Source of the DNA: Chamaecrista fasciculata
Taxonomy: Eukaryota; Streptophyta; Magnoliopsida; Fabales; Fabaceae
NCBI GenBank assembly: GCA_003254925.1
Contig: QANZ01027531.1
Coordinates: forward strand, 1-64,000
DNA length: 64,000 nucleotides
Direction of reading: 5' to 3'
The translations under genes and the position numbers were made by a program. Below, in pieces: positions 1 to 13,100 of the stretch. Every line of letters starts with the position of its first letter. Within the stretch, counting starts at the first letter, position 1. Below the pieces are notes generated by a model. That model saw only the letters and a program-made list of their open reading frames with translations, was not told where the DNA came from and ran no database searches.

Positions 1-42
1 GTGCGAGGGCCGTTTAGGCGTACGCCCAAATAGTGATGTATC
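1..42 (-). mobile_element. LTR terminus running off the window
   Basis: The reverse complement of these bases matches the first ~42 bases of the LTR at 60985 almost exactly, starting TGATACATCA. This is the 5' tip of an LTR in minus orientation whose remainder lies outside the window. It is a fossil fragment of the same family as the element at 60985-62310. Its state cannot be judged from so little sequence. Confidence 0.6.
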
Positions 43-326
43 AATATCTATCCATAATATATCATATATGTCATTATTTTATATTGTTTGTAATGTTAAG
101 TTTATAAAAATTAATTTTATATTCTGAAATTTATAAATATGTCTTATGGGTATATACGACGTCCAACAGAGTAACACCTCTGAAAATGAATTTTCCATAC
201 TTTGTAGCCCTTCAATCTTCAATTAATTTTTTTTTATGGTATCAATATTCAATCAATTAATGGAACTATGGGAATCGATGTTCAACATACCGTTTTCAAT
301 ATTTAATTTTTTTCTTAAAGAATTAA

Positions 327-1940
327 GGGCCCGTTTGGATTACCATTATGAAATTGTTGGGTTAAGCATAATATTGGAGAGATATTTGAGTGGTATGATA
401 TTGGAATGGTATAATAAAATGGTGTTTGGGAATTTGAGAGATATTAGTGAAATTAGGACGTGAAATTATTTTAAAGAATATGAAATTATTGTGATTGGTT
501 GAAATAATTGTATTGATATTTTAAAATTGTATAGGGATAAAATAGTAATTGATAATGAAAGATATTAGAGGATATTGAAATGTTATTTTGGTTTTGAACG
601 TGGTTTTAATGGAATGATATGATATTGAAATTGCCTCGAAATTTGTACTATTTGAGAAGTTGATAATGGAGGTTGGATTGACAGTATGATATTGGAGGTC
701 AGAGGTGTGAGGGATGAACCAAAATGTAATATTTGGGTACTGAATTGTAAACTTTTGGGAACTGGATTATATATTTTTTTTCGCATTGCTGTTTTTGAGT
801 TTTATTTTTAAATTTGTATACTATAAAAAAATATTACCCATATATATACTAGAGGAGGGACCAAAATGTATATTTTTGGGTTCTAAATTATATATTTTTT
901 CTCATTACTTTTTTGAATTTTGCTGTTCAATTGTTACACTATCAAAAATATTACTCATATATATACTAGAGGAGAGACCAAAATGTATATTTTTTTTGTC
1001 TGAATTATATATTTTTTCTCCTTATTATTTTTGAATTTTTTTGTTCAATTAATTGTTATACTACAAAAAAATATTACCAATTTATATTGGAGGAGGGACC
1101 AACATGTAAATTTATGGGGATTGAATTATATATTTTTCTCAATACAAATAATATTACCCATATATATACAGAGGAGGGACCGAAATGTAACTTTTTGGGG
1201 ACTGACATCTATATTTTTTCTCATTACTATTTTTTAATTTTGTTTTTAAATATTTCCACTAAAAACAATTACCCATACATAAACTGGAGAAGAGACCAAT
1301 AAGTATATTTTTGAGGTTTGGATTATATATTTTTTTCTCATTATTAGTTTTGAATTTTTTACACTACAAAAAATATTACTCATGTATATACTGGAGGAGG
1401 GACCCAACTGTAACTCTTTGGGGACTGAATCATATATTTTTTGCCTTAACTGTGTTTGAATTTTGTATTTAGATTTTCACACCACAAAAAATATTGTTCA
1501 TATATAAACTGAAGGAGGGACCAAAATATATATTTTTGGGGTGTGAGTTATATATAACCAAAATATATATTTTTGGTCTGTTTCAAATGTTTTGGCCTGT
1601 TTACTGAAATTAATTTCAAGTGTGTGCGATCATACTTACCCAGCACACAGTCATACCTGCGTCATCACATGCATATGATAGATATTGAAATATGATAGTA
1701 TATGGAAGATAGATATTTTCAACGCAGGAAGATGAAATAGAAAGGGAGAAGGGAAAAGGGAACGAGATTGGTCCAATATATGCAATTCATCAAAATGCCC
1801 TTTCGGTATTTTATTATTATATATTAAAGAGTAAGTAATTATGAGTAGTTGAGTAAGAATATTTTAATAATTTGAGTAGATATTGGAATGATATTGAAAT
1901 TATATTGGTGAGAAATATTGTAATGAAAACTTATATTGAT
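327..1940 (-). mobile_element. PIF/Harbinger-like non-autonomous element, 'CCAATATCAT' type
   Basis: The left end reads GGGCCCGTTTGG preceded by TAA, the form expected for PIF/Harbinger termini and their 3-bp target. Read on the minus strand, the sequence lines up with the right arm of the element at 59832-63432 (shared core 'ccctatacaattttaaaa' and 'ttatttcaaccaa'). It then continues through the minisatellite at 786-1560 to a left-arm-like stretch at about 1740-1940. The arms are rich in the word CCAATATCAT (ATGATATTGG on the plus strand). The far terminus is not recognisable and may be cut by the relic that follows. No transposase was seen. The right limit is approximate. Confidence 0.5.
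786..1560 (+). repeat. Minisatellite, about 7 units of 80-120 bp
   Basis: The motif 'gaggagggaccaaaatgta' followed by 'ttttgg..ttatatatttttt' recurs near 852, 970, 1090, 1171, 1287, 1391 and 1513. Spacings are about 118, 120, 81, 116, 104 and 122 bp. The same repeat occurs in inverse orientation at 62320-62700, again inside a PIF-like element. It therefore looks like an internal component of that element family. Short overlapping ORFs here are repeat by-products. Confidence 0.75.
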
Positions 1941-2902
1941 TTTACTTCGTTTGTTCATGGCTACAATTGAATAGAAAAAATATTCATCGAAAGCAACTTG
2001 TATTTATGAACTCATTACATTCGAACTTGAAATGAGATGTATATAATCATATTTATTAATAATTTGGGGACCAAAATGAAACTAAATGAAAACATTTATG
2101 ATCAATATGAAACTTCTAAAATATTTAGGACCAAAATTAATTTAAGGACCTACATTTTGGACCAATTTAAATATTTGATCTAAAATATTTTAGGTGAAGA
2201 AATGGGTTGGCTAGCAAAAGATTAAAGACGGACATTATTTTTTATGGACCTAAGGACGGTCAATTTCTTTTCGGGTTAATCTAAGATGTAAAGTTTAATT
2301 CTTGACATGAGATGCAATTGTTGATGTGATATAATTATAGTCATTGATGTAATTTAATGTTAAAAAATAATAAAATAATAATAATTTTTTTAACCAATCA
2401 AAATTGTATATAGAGTCACATCATGCGTTACATACAATTAACTCTTCCACGTGTCATTATCTTATTGGCTTATGATCCATTACATTCCATGTCAAAAATC
2501 AAAGACTAATCTTCTTTTTCGGCCGAATAAAGACGGACATATTATTTTACCATAAAGAAAAAGACGGACATATTAAATGGCTGATATCTGTCCAAATTGA
2601 GAGGGTCTAAAACTGAGAAATCCAAATTCAACTTGTAACTATATACACAAATGATAATCAAACTAGCAAATGTAGCATTGACTAGTATTTAAAAAGTTTA
2701 AAAAGATATCATACAAAATCTCTTAAATTTCAATTACTCAATAAAAAAAAGTTTGTTAAATTAATGAGTACATTATTTTTTTTTTTTTCAACAATTAAAA
2801 AATATACTGTTTAATTCTTTGAGAGATTAAACTTTATATTTTAATATTTTAAAAATTAAATTATCAATTGAATCATTTATTAAAGACTAAATAGTTTTTT
2901 TT
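1941..2902. other. Repeat-derived spacer
   Basis: About 1950-2200 resembles the right half of the foldback family at 2903-3672 and 59036-59546 (shared 'gaacttgaaatgagat' and 'ggggaccaaaatgaaac'). About 2265-2527 looks like a small inverted repeat with 'ctaagatgtaaagtttaattcttgacatg' type arms around a central AT-rich loop. No coding sequence is evident. Confidence 0.4.
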
Positions 2903-3672
2903 GCCAAAATTCTAATTTAGTCCTTAATGTTCATCTTAATTTTTGTTTTGGTCCTTAATATTTTCTAAGAGTTTCATAATTGTTCCCTAACTATTAATAT
3001 GATGATATCTATCTCGTTTCAAACTCGAATGCAATTAAATCAGAGTTACGGGTTAAATTTGATGAGCTCTTTCATTGCCTAGTTGGAGTCATCAGCAAAG
3101 ACAGTCAAATCTCTCTCGTTTTAAGTCTGAATACATTGAAATTGAAATTACAAATCATTATTGACGAGTTCTTTCTCAGTCCAATTGGGGTCGTTGGCAA
3201 ACAAGGTCAAATAATACTTCAAACGTGAATTTGGTCAAAACATCATTATTAATTTTCATAGTACTATTTGACCTTGTTTCTCAACAGTTTTAACTAGATA
3301 AAAAAAGAACTCGTAAAGAGTAACTTGTTACTATGATTTCATTGCATTTAGAGATTTGAAAGAAGAGAGATATGATCAAATTCATTAAACAAATGATCCG
3401 ATTTCGGGCTTGATTTCATGCACGATTTGACCTTAGCTTGTTTGTTAATTATTCCAACTTGGTAAGAGAATAACTCATCAAATTAAATTTAACTCACAAC
3501 TATAATTTCATAGTGTTTCAGGTTTGGGACCAGAGAGATATAACCACTTTTAATAGTGTGAGAACAACGAAGAAACTTTTAGGAAACATTAAGGACCAAA
3601 ATGGAACAAAAAAATATTAGAGACCAAAATGAAGTTTAGGATAAGTATTGGGGACCAAAATGGGACTTTGAC
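2903..3672. mobile_element. Foldback MITE, family E
   Basis: The left end ('gccaaaattctaatttagtcc') and the reverse complement of the right end ('gtcaaagtcccattttggtcc') form imperfect arms with several spaced TTTGGTCC motifs each. Both ends abut T-runs of eight or more, so a poly-T target duplication is possible but not provable. The interior contains paired 'agagatatgaccaaattca'-like blocks. No ORF is present. A related element lies at 59036-59546. Confidence 0.55.
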
Positions 3673-3811
3673 TTTTTTTTTTTCTAATAACTACGTGTAA
3701 GCTTTATGGATTATCATGATAAAGGATGACCCAAATATTTTATAATGGGTACAATAGTTTAATAAAGTATGGACTTATATATGTGGATACTATGATGTAA
3801 TTTCTAATTTT

Positions 3812-4008
3812 ATGATGGACGAAATTGGAAACAAGGTGCCTTATGCAAATATATCTAAGGCTATGGTCTCCAAATTGGGAGCAATGAGTTTCTTCATTGA
3901 TATCTCATCATTAGAGAAGAGAGACTTTCTTAAGAAAATTATTGCTCAACAATTTGAAAGACGAATAACCGAAAGATCCAAAAACTTTGATTACTATAGA
4001 AAACCCAG
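3812..4008 (+). CDS. Unrecognised exon-like open frame
   Basis: An open frame of about 66 codons starts MMDEIGNKVPYANISK and continues through VSKLGAMSFFIDISSLEKRD and FERRITERSKNFDYYRKP. It ends exactly at a good splice donor (cag|GTAAGC at 4009). Residue composition is protein-like and unlike the surrounding AT-rich DNA. I do not recognise the family. No convincing upstream acceptor or partner exon was found, so this may be a stranded exon of a decayed or transposon-captured gene, with the chosen ATG not a true start. It could also be chance. Confidence 0.3.
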
Positions 4009-4618
4009 GTAAGCTTCGGCATCTATTGTTTCTTGTCTTAATGATTTGACATGATTGATCATGAATTTTTCAACTTTTAATATAAGGTTTTCCCTAACAC
4101 TACGTACATACACTATATATTAATACGAGGGAAAATGCAACAAGACTCCTTAAATATGGAGCTATTGGAAGTAGGTCCTTAAACTTTCAATTTTAGAAAT
4201 TAAGTCCTAAAACTATATAAAATTAGGAATTAGATATTTTCATCCAATTTTTACTAATAGTGTTAACTATTGTCATGTTATAATTATAAGTATTCTTTAA
4301 TTTTTGGTCATCTCATTAATCTTAATAACATTAATAATTTCCTTACAAAATAAAATTAAAAAATGATAATTCATCGCGTAACATACTTTATTAGTTAAAA
4401 ATATTATTGATATAATTTAATATATTATTATATAGTATTTATTAAAAGTGATGATGTGAAAAAGAATTAAATAATTATAAATATGACATAATAATAAAAG
4501 TTAACACCGTTAGTTAAGAAGTGAATGAAAAGAGTTAATTTTTAATATTTTAAAATTTAAAGATCTAATTTTTAAAATTAAAAATTTAAAAACCTACTTC
4601 TAAATGATTTAAAATTGA

Positions 4619-5045
4619 AGGTAAATTACACTTCGGTACCTTGTGGTTTGACCCTATTTCACTTTGGTATCTTATGGTTTGAAACGTGACACTTTGGTAC
4701 CCTGTGGTATTCTTCATTAACACTTTGGTACCTTGGGAGCTATTTTGTAATTTTAACCATAACAATTTTGCAAAAATTACATATTGACCCCAAATTTTTT
4801 TTAAAGTTTTCATTTTAGTCCTTAGATAATATGTATCTAGGGACCTATTTGTAATTTTTTGACAATTTTTGGGGTCAATATGTAATTTTTGTAAAATTTG
4901 TTATGGTTAAAATTACAAAATAACTCCCAAGGGTGCCAAAGTGTTAATAGAGAATACCACAGGGTACTAAAGTGTCAAATTTTAAACCACAGGGTACCAA
5001 AGTGAAAAAGGGTCAAACCACAGGGTACCGAAGTGTAATTTACCC
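4619..5045. mobile_element. Mutator-like MITE, 'GGTACC' family B
   Basis: This is a long, nearly symmetric inverted repeat. Each arm holds four spaced copies of 'cactttggtacc' or its complement. The ends read AGGTAAATTACAC and GTGTAATTTACCC. The flanks are TAAAATTGA (4610-4618) and TAAAATTTA (5046-5054), a 9-bp target duplication with one mismatch, as Mutator-like elements make. No transposase. Copies of this family also sit in every unit of the 2-kb tandem array. Confidence 0.75.
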
Positions 5046-6452
5046 TAAAATTTAAAATATTTTTCTTTGAAGTGGGGTCTCTCCCACTCATTCAACAACA
5101 CTATATGTTTGGAGAATCTTCGAACTTTTGACCTTTTATCATTATGCTAACGCCTCCCTTGTATTAGCTAGGAATATTTGAAAATGACATATTTGTTCAA
5201 CTTGATTATGTGCTTCATTCGTTAAATATATTAAATTAAAGTCAAACCCATTTTGTTTTAGAGATCCATTAGTGAAGAAGACACATGGTCATCTTTCAAC
5301 CTCATTGGCAGAGAATTGCGCATTAGCATTTAGCAATCTATATCTACAACCATTTTATATAGGGCACCAATCTCTCTCTTCATAGGAGCATCCCTCCAAT
5401 ATTGTGTGATTCCCCTATCTTTCTTCATGTCATATATACATGTGATCCCAAGGCTAGTTGAAAACTTTGGGCTTTTTTTTTTTTCTAAAAAAAAAATTAT
5501 CTGAAGTTCTTTACAAAACGTAATAATTAAATGATATATTGAAAAAGAGTGATAAATAAAGGAAAATGAATATTTGAATATTTTTAATGTCTACTAGTTA
5601 CGACTTTGTCGTCAAAACTTAACAAAAAAATATTTGGGTATCAATGTGTTAGCGGTGCAAAGAATAAGGTACCAAAGTGTCAGCTTTGAAAAAACAAAGT
5701 ACCAAAGTAAAACTGATCCATAAAACAGAATACCAAAATGTAATTTACTCTTAAAATAAATATGTATATTTTAAATTTTACATAAGGTTTAAGCATAATT
5801 AAAAAAATATATAATAATTTATTTAAATTAATTAAAATCAAAATCAAACCTATCTCTAAAGCGTAGGTTTTGCCTTGGAGGGATTTGCCGCCATTCTCTA
5901 TTAACAACAGCTCCCTTCTCTTTTGGCTTTTCTTCTTCGTTGTTTGCTTTGTCAATATTTTTTACCTCATCTTTTGCTTCTTCCTTTATATATATGAGAA
6001 ACTTTTCCTTCTTTCTTGTTGATATCCTTTTAAATGTTGAAATTATCTAAAATAGTTCATTTTTTTTCCCAAAATTTAGTCTTATGTTTTGTTTGGCATG
6101 AATTCAAATTTAGAGTTTGTTTGAATACTAATAAAAAGCGAGAGAGGAGAGCTATAATTTATTCTATCCCAAAAATAATAGACATTCCCTTAAAGAGTGA
6201 GAAGGATATTGAATAAGTTTTTATAAAATGGAATTTAGAATAAATTTTTATATATCCCTCAAGTCTAATCAAACTTTTTAATAAAGATATAATAATGCAT
6301 GTAATACTTTTTACAGTGTACCGCAAATTAAAATTGGCAGATAAATCATAAATTTCTCTCATTATGTTGTAATATTAACTTTTTAGTTAGATTTTTTCCT
6401 TATAATTCTTAATAAATACTGTAATATTAGCTTCTAGTTTTACTCTAGTTGT
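5046..6452. other. Intergenic spacer with half of a family B MITE
   Basis: At about 5640-5755 there is a lone right arm of the GGTACC family ('aaggtaccaaagtgtcag' to 'aaaatgtaatttactct'). The rest is AT-rich with no gene, splice-compatible exon or other repeat that I can support. Short ORFs at 5680-5955 and 6034-6362 have no protein-like features. Confidence 0.4.
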
Positions 6453-7065
6453 TAGGGGTGAGCGCGGGTTTGGTTGAGGCGGATTGAGAGAAAATTTCAG
6501 CCTACCTCGCATATTAGTCTGTGGGTTGGGTTGGGTTTTGTATTTTTTAAAATTGAACCCAAACCAACCTAACCCGCAAAACTGCGAGTTGGGTTGAGTT
6601 GAACCCACAGGTTGAATCTTTTATTTTTAACAATAAAATAACACATTATTATTCAACTTCTTAGGCAAACTGCATCATATATAATATAAAGTAAACTAAC
6701 AATTTGGTCCTTGAATGATTGAAATATATAATTTAGTCCCTAAAAGGTTAAAATGGTATACTTTTTAGTCCCTAAAAGATTAAAATGGTATATTATTTAG
6801 TCCATAAAAAGGACAAATTAGTATACCATTTTGATCTTTCAAGGACTAAATTATACATTTCATATTAGTATATATATTAATAATTAATTACAAAAATATA
6901 TATATTATATATATATATTTGCGGGTTCGCGGGTTGGGTTGAGTTCATAAACTTCCAACCCGCAGGTGCGCGAGTTGAGAATTTTGAACCCAACCCAGCC
7001 CGTGACTACGGGTTGGGTTGGTTTTTGCGGGTTTGCGAGCTCGCGGGTCAGGATGCTCACCCCTA
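6453..7065. mobile_element. hAT-type MITE with 8-bp target duplication
   Basis: The ends are TAGGGGTGAGC and GCTCACCCCTA, perfect inverted termini. The flanks are CTAGTTGT at 6445-6452 and CTAGTTGT at 7066-7073, an exact 8-bp duplication typical of hAT elements. The outer arms are GC-rich 'gggttgggtt' repeats. The AT-rich middle contains a degraded family A MITE (about 6690-6866, 'gtaaactaacaatttggtcc') and a TA repeat. No transposase frame is present. Confidence 0.85.
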
Positions 7066-9000
7066 CTAGTTGTAATATCAAAAATATATATATATATATA
7101 TTCAAAAGCATTCCTTGATTGTTGATTGTTCAATTGAAAAAAAAATTCCCCATACCCGCACCCGTATCAGTGCAAGTACCCGTACCCGTGCAAATGCAAC
7201 ATAGATTTTAGGGTTACCGATACTACTTTTGCAAAAAAAAAAAAAAANTTACAAAATGTTCTACATGGTGAGATTAGCAGTAAAACATTTTGTAAAGATA
7301 TGATACCAAATTTATAACAAAAGAAAAATATGAGACTAATTTTGTATATAAACAAAAGATATGTGACTAAAAGTATAACAAAAAACATAGAAAACCAAAT
7401 TGAGATCTAAGCAAAGAATATGAGACTTAAAAATACACTTTGGACTTTAAACTTATATCTCCCATCTTTTGAGGATGAAGTCTCCAACTTGAAACCAATA
7501 ATCTATTTGTCTCGTTAGGTGTTTTGTCCATTTCTGTCTCTAGCAAAAAAAAAAAAAAATCTATTTGTCTCTTCATTTTATTTTAACAGTTGAAAAATTG
7601 TATATAATATCAAATTATAATATGTTCTATAAACAAATTTATATAAGATTGTTTAGATATTTGCTATAAATTTTATTAATAGAAAATAATATTTAACTTT
7701 TTAAGTTTTAAATTTTATTTATTATCAACATATTTTATTTTAACATGAAATTTAGCAATAAAAAGAAATATAAAACTATATATAATTCATGTACTTATTT
7801 TTATTCTTTTACTTACTGCACTCTGTTCATTTATGATAAATGTATAGGTATTTTATTATTTATAATAAATTTAGGTATTTTTTCATAGACTAAATTTATA
7901 TAAATTTTTTTATATCTTCATTAGGGTTTTAGTAGCAGCCAAACTGCTGGTAAAACTTAGAAAAGCTACTATTAAAACTATATCAACAGTCATCTTAATT
8001 GTTGCTATTAATTATTTTTGCTGTTGTTATATCCTTGTCACTTTTAAGTTATAGCAGCAAAACCACAACTATTGGTGAAAATAATTTTACTAGAAAACCC
8101 CAAGCAACCTTCCTATAGGTCATATCCGAGGCTTTTCTAGTAAAAAGTGAAATAAACTGCTGGTAAAAACAAACTGCAGAGTAATACAAAAAAACTGCTG
8201 TTGTAAAATCAAAATAATTGCTACTATAAAATCAAAATAATTGCTGATATATCATATTTTTCATGACAATTTATAAAAGACATAACAAACTTTACACATA
8301 CTCATAAAACGAGAATATAAAAGAAATTCTTTTCATAACTAATCATAAAAAAGAATTAAATAAAACTTATAATTTAAAAACGTTGTAGTAAAAAGTATAA
8401 AATTTATATAACTTTAATCCTTTTCTCATAAGAAAATAAATACAAAGTTATAATTATTGTAGAGGTAGCATCCTCCATTATAAAACTTAATTATATATTC
8501 ATTAAAATAAAATTTTAAATATTCTGATGTAAAATATTGAAAACTTATATATAAAATTAGTCACACTCACAATTAAATATTATATATAAAATCTTTTTAA
8601 CTAGACTCTTTAATAAAAATGGAATATATAAGTATTTTTTTTTACCCAACTAATATCTAGAATTTTGTCCCGACTAATTTAGATTTGACCTGTATCATGT
8701 ACTAATTGGCTATAGTGAAAGAATCCCTCAACAAATATAATTGCATTAACAAAATTTTTAAGTCAACTTTGCTTAAGTGATATTAAATCACTTATCACTT
8801 AACTTAGATCAACCCTTGTTAGTTTTTTTTTTTTTCTTTTAGCCTGTTCACTTGAATATATTCATTTGGGCGCATGATTGTCAATGATGCAGCAAATATA
8901 AAAAAGTAAGCATTTTTGGATTCTGACGCCAAACCCACCCAATCAAAATGCTATTTTCAAAAGTAATAGATGAAAGAGAAGTAGTGCCTTCCATATGCAT
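7066..9000. other. AT-rich spacer with repeat fragments
   Basis: A fragment of family C ('gatatgtgactaaaagtataac') lies at about 7290-7445. A single N at 7248 sits at the end of an A-run. The stretch 7915-8260 is described separately. I see no coding sequence or RNA gene in the rest. Confidence 0.4.
7915..8260. repeat. Subterminal-repeat cluster, possible CACTA relic
   Basis: Short words such as 'gctgctgtt', 'actgctggtaaaa' and 'agcagcaaaac' recur on both strands, which is how plant CACTA elements look near their ends. No CACTA terminus or 3-bp target duplication is visible, so the assignment is tentative. Confidence 0.3.
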
Positions 9001-9002
9001 AT

Positions 9003-10193
9003 ATGCATGCCTCCTTCCTTTATAAATATGGCCAATTCATTTGGTATTTATATGTAAAAGTAGTGAATGCATTATTATTATGCATTTCTCTGTCACAACA
9101 TATATGTTCTTATACTGTCTCTCCTTTAGTTACCTTTAATTTGGCCATATCCCATATATATATATATACATCAGGTAGGCCGTTTTATATATGTCTAGTT
9201 CATTATTTCGCTATCATTATCATTGCTAATTTTGTTATCACCATCTTTTAACATATCTCTTTCATGTTCGCTAACTTCATTATTGCTAAAATATATTAAG
9301 GTTAATTTTCCCAAACAACATATTTAGCATCATCAATAGATCAGATCGATACTTGAATACTTTTTTAATTTTTTCCTTTTTTCCTTTGTATTTTCTTATG
9401 CATTACATATATTACTGCCTTATTCAATCCACTTTGGTTATATATTTTGTTCTTTTTCTCTCAGGCACGAACTTCTTAATAACTTCTCCCTTCATGCTTC
9501 GGTAAGTATATTAGTGCATATAATGTGACTTCTCTTACACTAATAAATAATAATTTAGTTTAAGACTAACAAATATATATATATATATATATATGTATTA
9601 TCTTTACTAATTAAGGTTACCTCTAAATAGATAACATTTGACAAAAGTTCTTTTTACAGAACAAATAGAAAGAGTATAAACGAATTAATGCTTACGATTA
9701 AAAAAATCTTGTAATAAGAAGTTTCATATAATTTTTTTCTTAATTTATCCCACGAGATATAGAGAGATTATAAAAATTTGTATTTTCTTAAGTTCAGTGT
9801 AATTAGCTTAAACAGCTTAATTGCCATCAGCCGTGAAAATAAAATTCTGAATGCAACAAAAACATGCAGAAGAGACCTTTGTTAAAATTGAAGCGAGTAT
9901 TAAAAATTTAAAATTCAAACAAAAATAAAGGTTATAGCTAATTCCCGAACATTATCTAGTTATTCTAGAAATTGAAATAAACAGTATACTCCTTGAAAAA
10001 CAAAAAAAAATGTACATTTTAGTTCTTGAAACCGAAAGATTAAAATATTATTATATTTAGTCTATAAAAAGAACTAATAAACAAACTATTTGGATCTTTT
10101 TGAAGCTAAACTGCCTGTTTTGCATATACAGTTTGACCATTTTATTATATATATATATATATATATATACCGTGTGATTTAAATTCTTATTAG
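9003..10193 (+). promoter_or_regulatory. Putative promoter and 5'-UTR intron of the acid phosphatase gene
   Basis: Near 8995-9010 there is a CATGCA-rich stretch, followed by a TATA-like 'tttataaatatgg' (about 9019-9031). Further on, 'ttcatgcttcg' is followed by a strong donor, GTAAGTATA, with GT at 9502-9503. 'attcttattag' (AG at 10192-10193) precedes the start codon by five bases. This suggests a leader exon ending at 9501 and a 5'-UTR intron to 10193. It is inferred from sequence only. The intron carries TA repeats at 9569-9593 and 10146-10169 and a family A-like fragment near 9990-10110. Confidence 0.35.
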
Positions 10194-10198
10194 GGACG

Positions 10199-13100
10199 AT
10201 GAAGAAGTTAGAAAGTGCAAGTGTGGTGTTGATGATTCTGGTGTTGGCAGTATTAGTGTTGAAGGGAATGAGCATGAAGGTGATGGATTCAAATCCAATA
10301 TTGAGAAGAAGGAATCATAATAAAAATCATAATAATAGGAATTCTTCTTCTTCTTCTTCTTCTTCAATTTATGATGGTGATGATGGTGACGATAATGATG
10401 AAGATGAAAGATTTTGCCTGAGCTGGAGAATGGGAGTGGAAGCTAACAATGTGGTTGCGTGGCGTACAGTGCCAACAAAGTGTGAAAGTGAAGTAGAGAA
10501 ATATATGATAGAAGGACAGTACGATTTGGACTTGAATCTCATCATGGATCAAATCTCCATATATCTCAATTCCACGATCACACTCTCTAATAAAAATATT
10601 ACTCCCTTCGACGCTTGGATTCTAGATGTTGATGACACTTGCATCTCCAACACTTACTACTACAAGTCCAAGAAATATGGGTATGTATGCAATTCTAATA
10701 GAGTAAACTAACAAAACAATTTGGTCCCTGAAAGATCACCGAGCTGACAACTCAGTCTTTGAAAGATTAAAACGAACATTTTAGTCATTGAAAGATTAAA
10801 ATAAAATACTAATTACTCTTTTTTATGAACTAAACAGTACACTGTTTTATTCTTTTGGGGACTAAAATGTATACTATTTTGATCTTTCAAGGACTAAATG
10901 TGCATTTTAATCTTTCAGAGACTAAGTTACCACCTCGGTGAGTTTTTAGGGATCAAATTGTTAGTTTACTCATTCTAATATCTTAGATAGAATACTTCTC
11001 TTCACGGCGGTGTAAATTTAAATTTTTTTATAAAAAAAAATAACATTTTTTATGGGTAAACAATATATTGCTCAAAACCTCATTTTGGTCCTCCAAGTAT
11101 GGAATAAGTTTTATTTTGGTCATGAAACTATTTTTTATTTCAATTTGGTCCCCAAAATGTGATTTCATCTTATTTCTGTTATTATCCTGGACAATTGAGA
11201 TTGACAGTTTCTCTCTCATATGTGTGATAATAAGTCGGATGACAACAAGAGAGAGTAAAATTTTCATTCTTAATAAAAAATTGGAGATGAATTTATAATT
11301 GATTATTTCTTTCAAGGGAGAAAATTCTTCTTTTCTCTTTGCCAACTTACTTATTAGTATGACACATATATATGAGAAAAAGAAATGGTTTATCTTAACT
11401 GTCCAAGTTAGAAATAACGGTAGAAACCAGATAAAATTACATTTCAGGGATCAAATGGAACAAATGTAAAATTTTGAGGACCAAAATGAAACAAAATATA
11501 TATTTAAGACTAAAATGAAATCTACCCCATAGTTTGAGGACCAAAATGACTATTTGACCTAAATATATTATACATTGCACTGCAACTTAAAATACTATAA
11601 AAAAAATTGAATTCATTTTTTATCTTATCCATAACTAATTAACTATCGTCTTCATTCATAACCGTTTAATAACAACTTAGTAACCTTATAACAAACATAA
11701 CAACATTGTGACATATAATTTTGTGTGTAGGTGTGATCCATATGATCCATTGGCATTTAGGGCTTGGGCAATGAAAGGAGGGTGCCCAGCAATTTCTGTG
11801 GTGCAACAATTGTTTAATGAATTGATAGAAAAGGGGTTTAAGGTGTTTTTAGTTACTGGTAGAGATGAAGAGACTCTTGGCCAAGTTACCATCAACAATT
11901 TGCACAATCAAGGTTATATTGGCTATGAACGACTCATTCTGAGGTAACAAATTTTGATAGTGGTCATTTAACTATAAATTTTGATATTTGTTGTAAGGTT
12001 TCCTCCTATCACAGTTTTTACTTACATTATCCATTTTTAGTGATTGGTTGCACAAAATATTACATTTTATGTTCTCTCACTGTTATTATGCAAAATAAAT
12101 TTGTCATGTTTCTTATTTTCATGAGAAAACTTTATAGAAAGATACAAGTGATTTTATATAAAGATATATTGGCTAAAATGCACTCATAACCTCTGAGTTT
12201 TAAGTTGGGGGTATAAAACGTTTATAAGTTTTAAAAATTGATAGATAAATTCATTGAGCTTTCGACTTCTATTACTCAATACCCTTAGTCAACTTTCATT
12301 CAATTAGCATGGCTCCGGGTAAAAAAAAAAAGAGATTATTTAGGGAAGTTGAGTGATCAAAGTAGATCTTAGAGTCTCTGTCAACTTATTTGAAATCATG
12401 AGTGTTTTGTGCCGTGTTTTAGGTCCTAAGTAAATTGACGTTAAACTAGGGAATCTATTTGTTAATTTTTAAAAATCAAGAATATTTTGTTCCTTGATCC
12501 AAATCTCATGAGTCTCAAGTGCATTTTGGCCTTAATTATTTAGTTTATCGAGATATGACATTTTTTAGTTTTATTGAAAAGTTATAAAAAGGTCAAAGCA
12601 CAAATTTGATTCTATATCTTTTGCTTAGTTCCCAATTCTGGCTTGTATCTTTTCTTTTTTTTGCGCTTTTGGTCTCATATCTTTGCAAAAATGTCCCAAT
12701 TCGGTTTCATATAATTTTTTATCCCATATCTTTTGGTTAGGTTGCAGAATTGGTCCCATATTTTTGGGTCATGTAGAACTAACGATAAAACATTTTGCAA
12801 AGATATGAGACCAATTATGCACTTGACCCAAATATATGAAACCAAATTGAGACCTGAACTAAAGATATGAGGTTAAATCTGCAACAAATTGGGATCTGAC
12901 CCAAAGATATAGGACGAAAAGTGAAACAAAAAAAAAAAGATACAGGGTCAAATTGGAAATTGAGCAAAATATATAGGACCAAATTTACACTTTTGCCTTA
13001 TAAAAATTAGTCTTAAAGATATAATTACACTCGATTTAATAAGTCTCTATCAAAAGATGGGAATATGAACTATATTAATATTATTATTTTTTGTGGTCAC

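Noticed and set aside
10199-10711. Acid phosphatase as a single 170-codon exon
   Set aside because: The frame past 10680 reads into the intron and MITE; the donor at 10681 joined to 11731 restores the HAD motifs in order.
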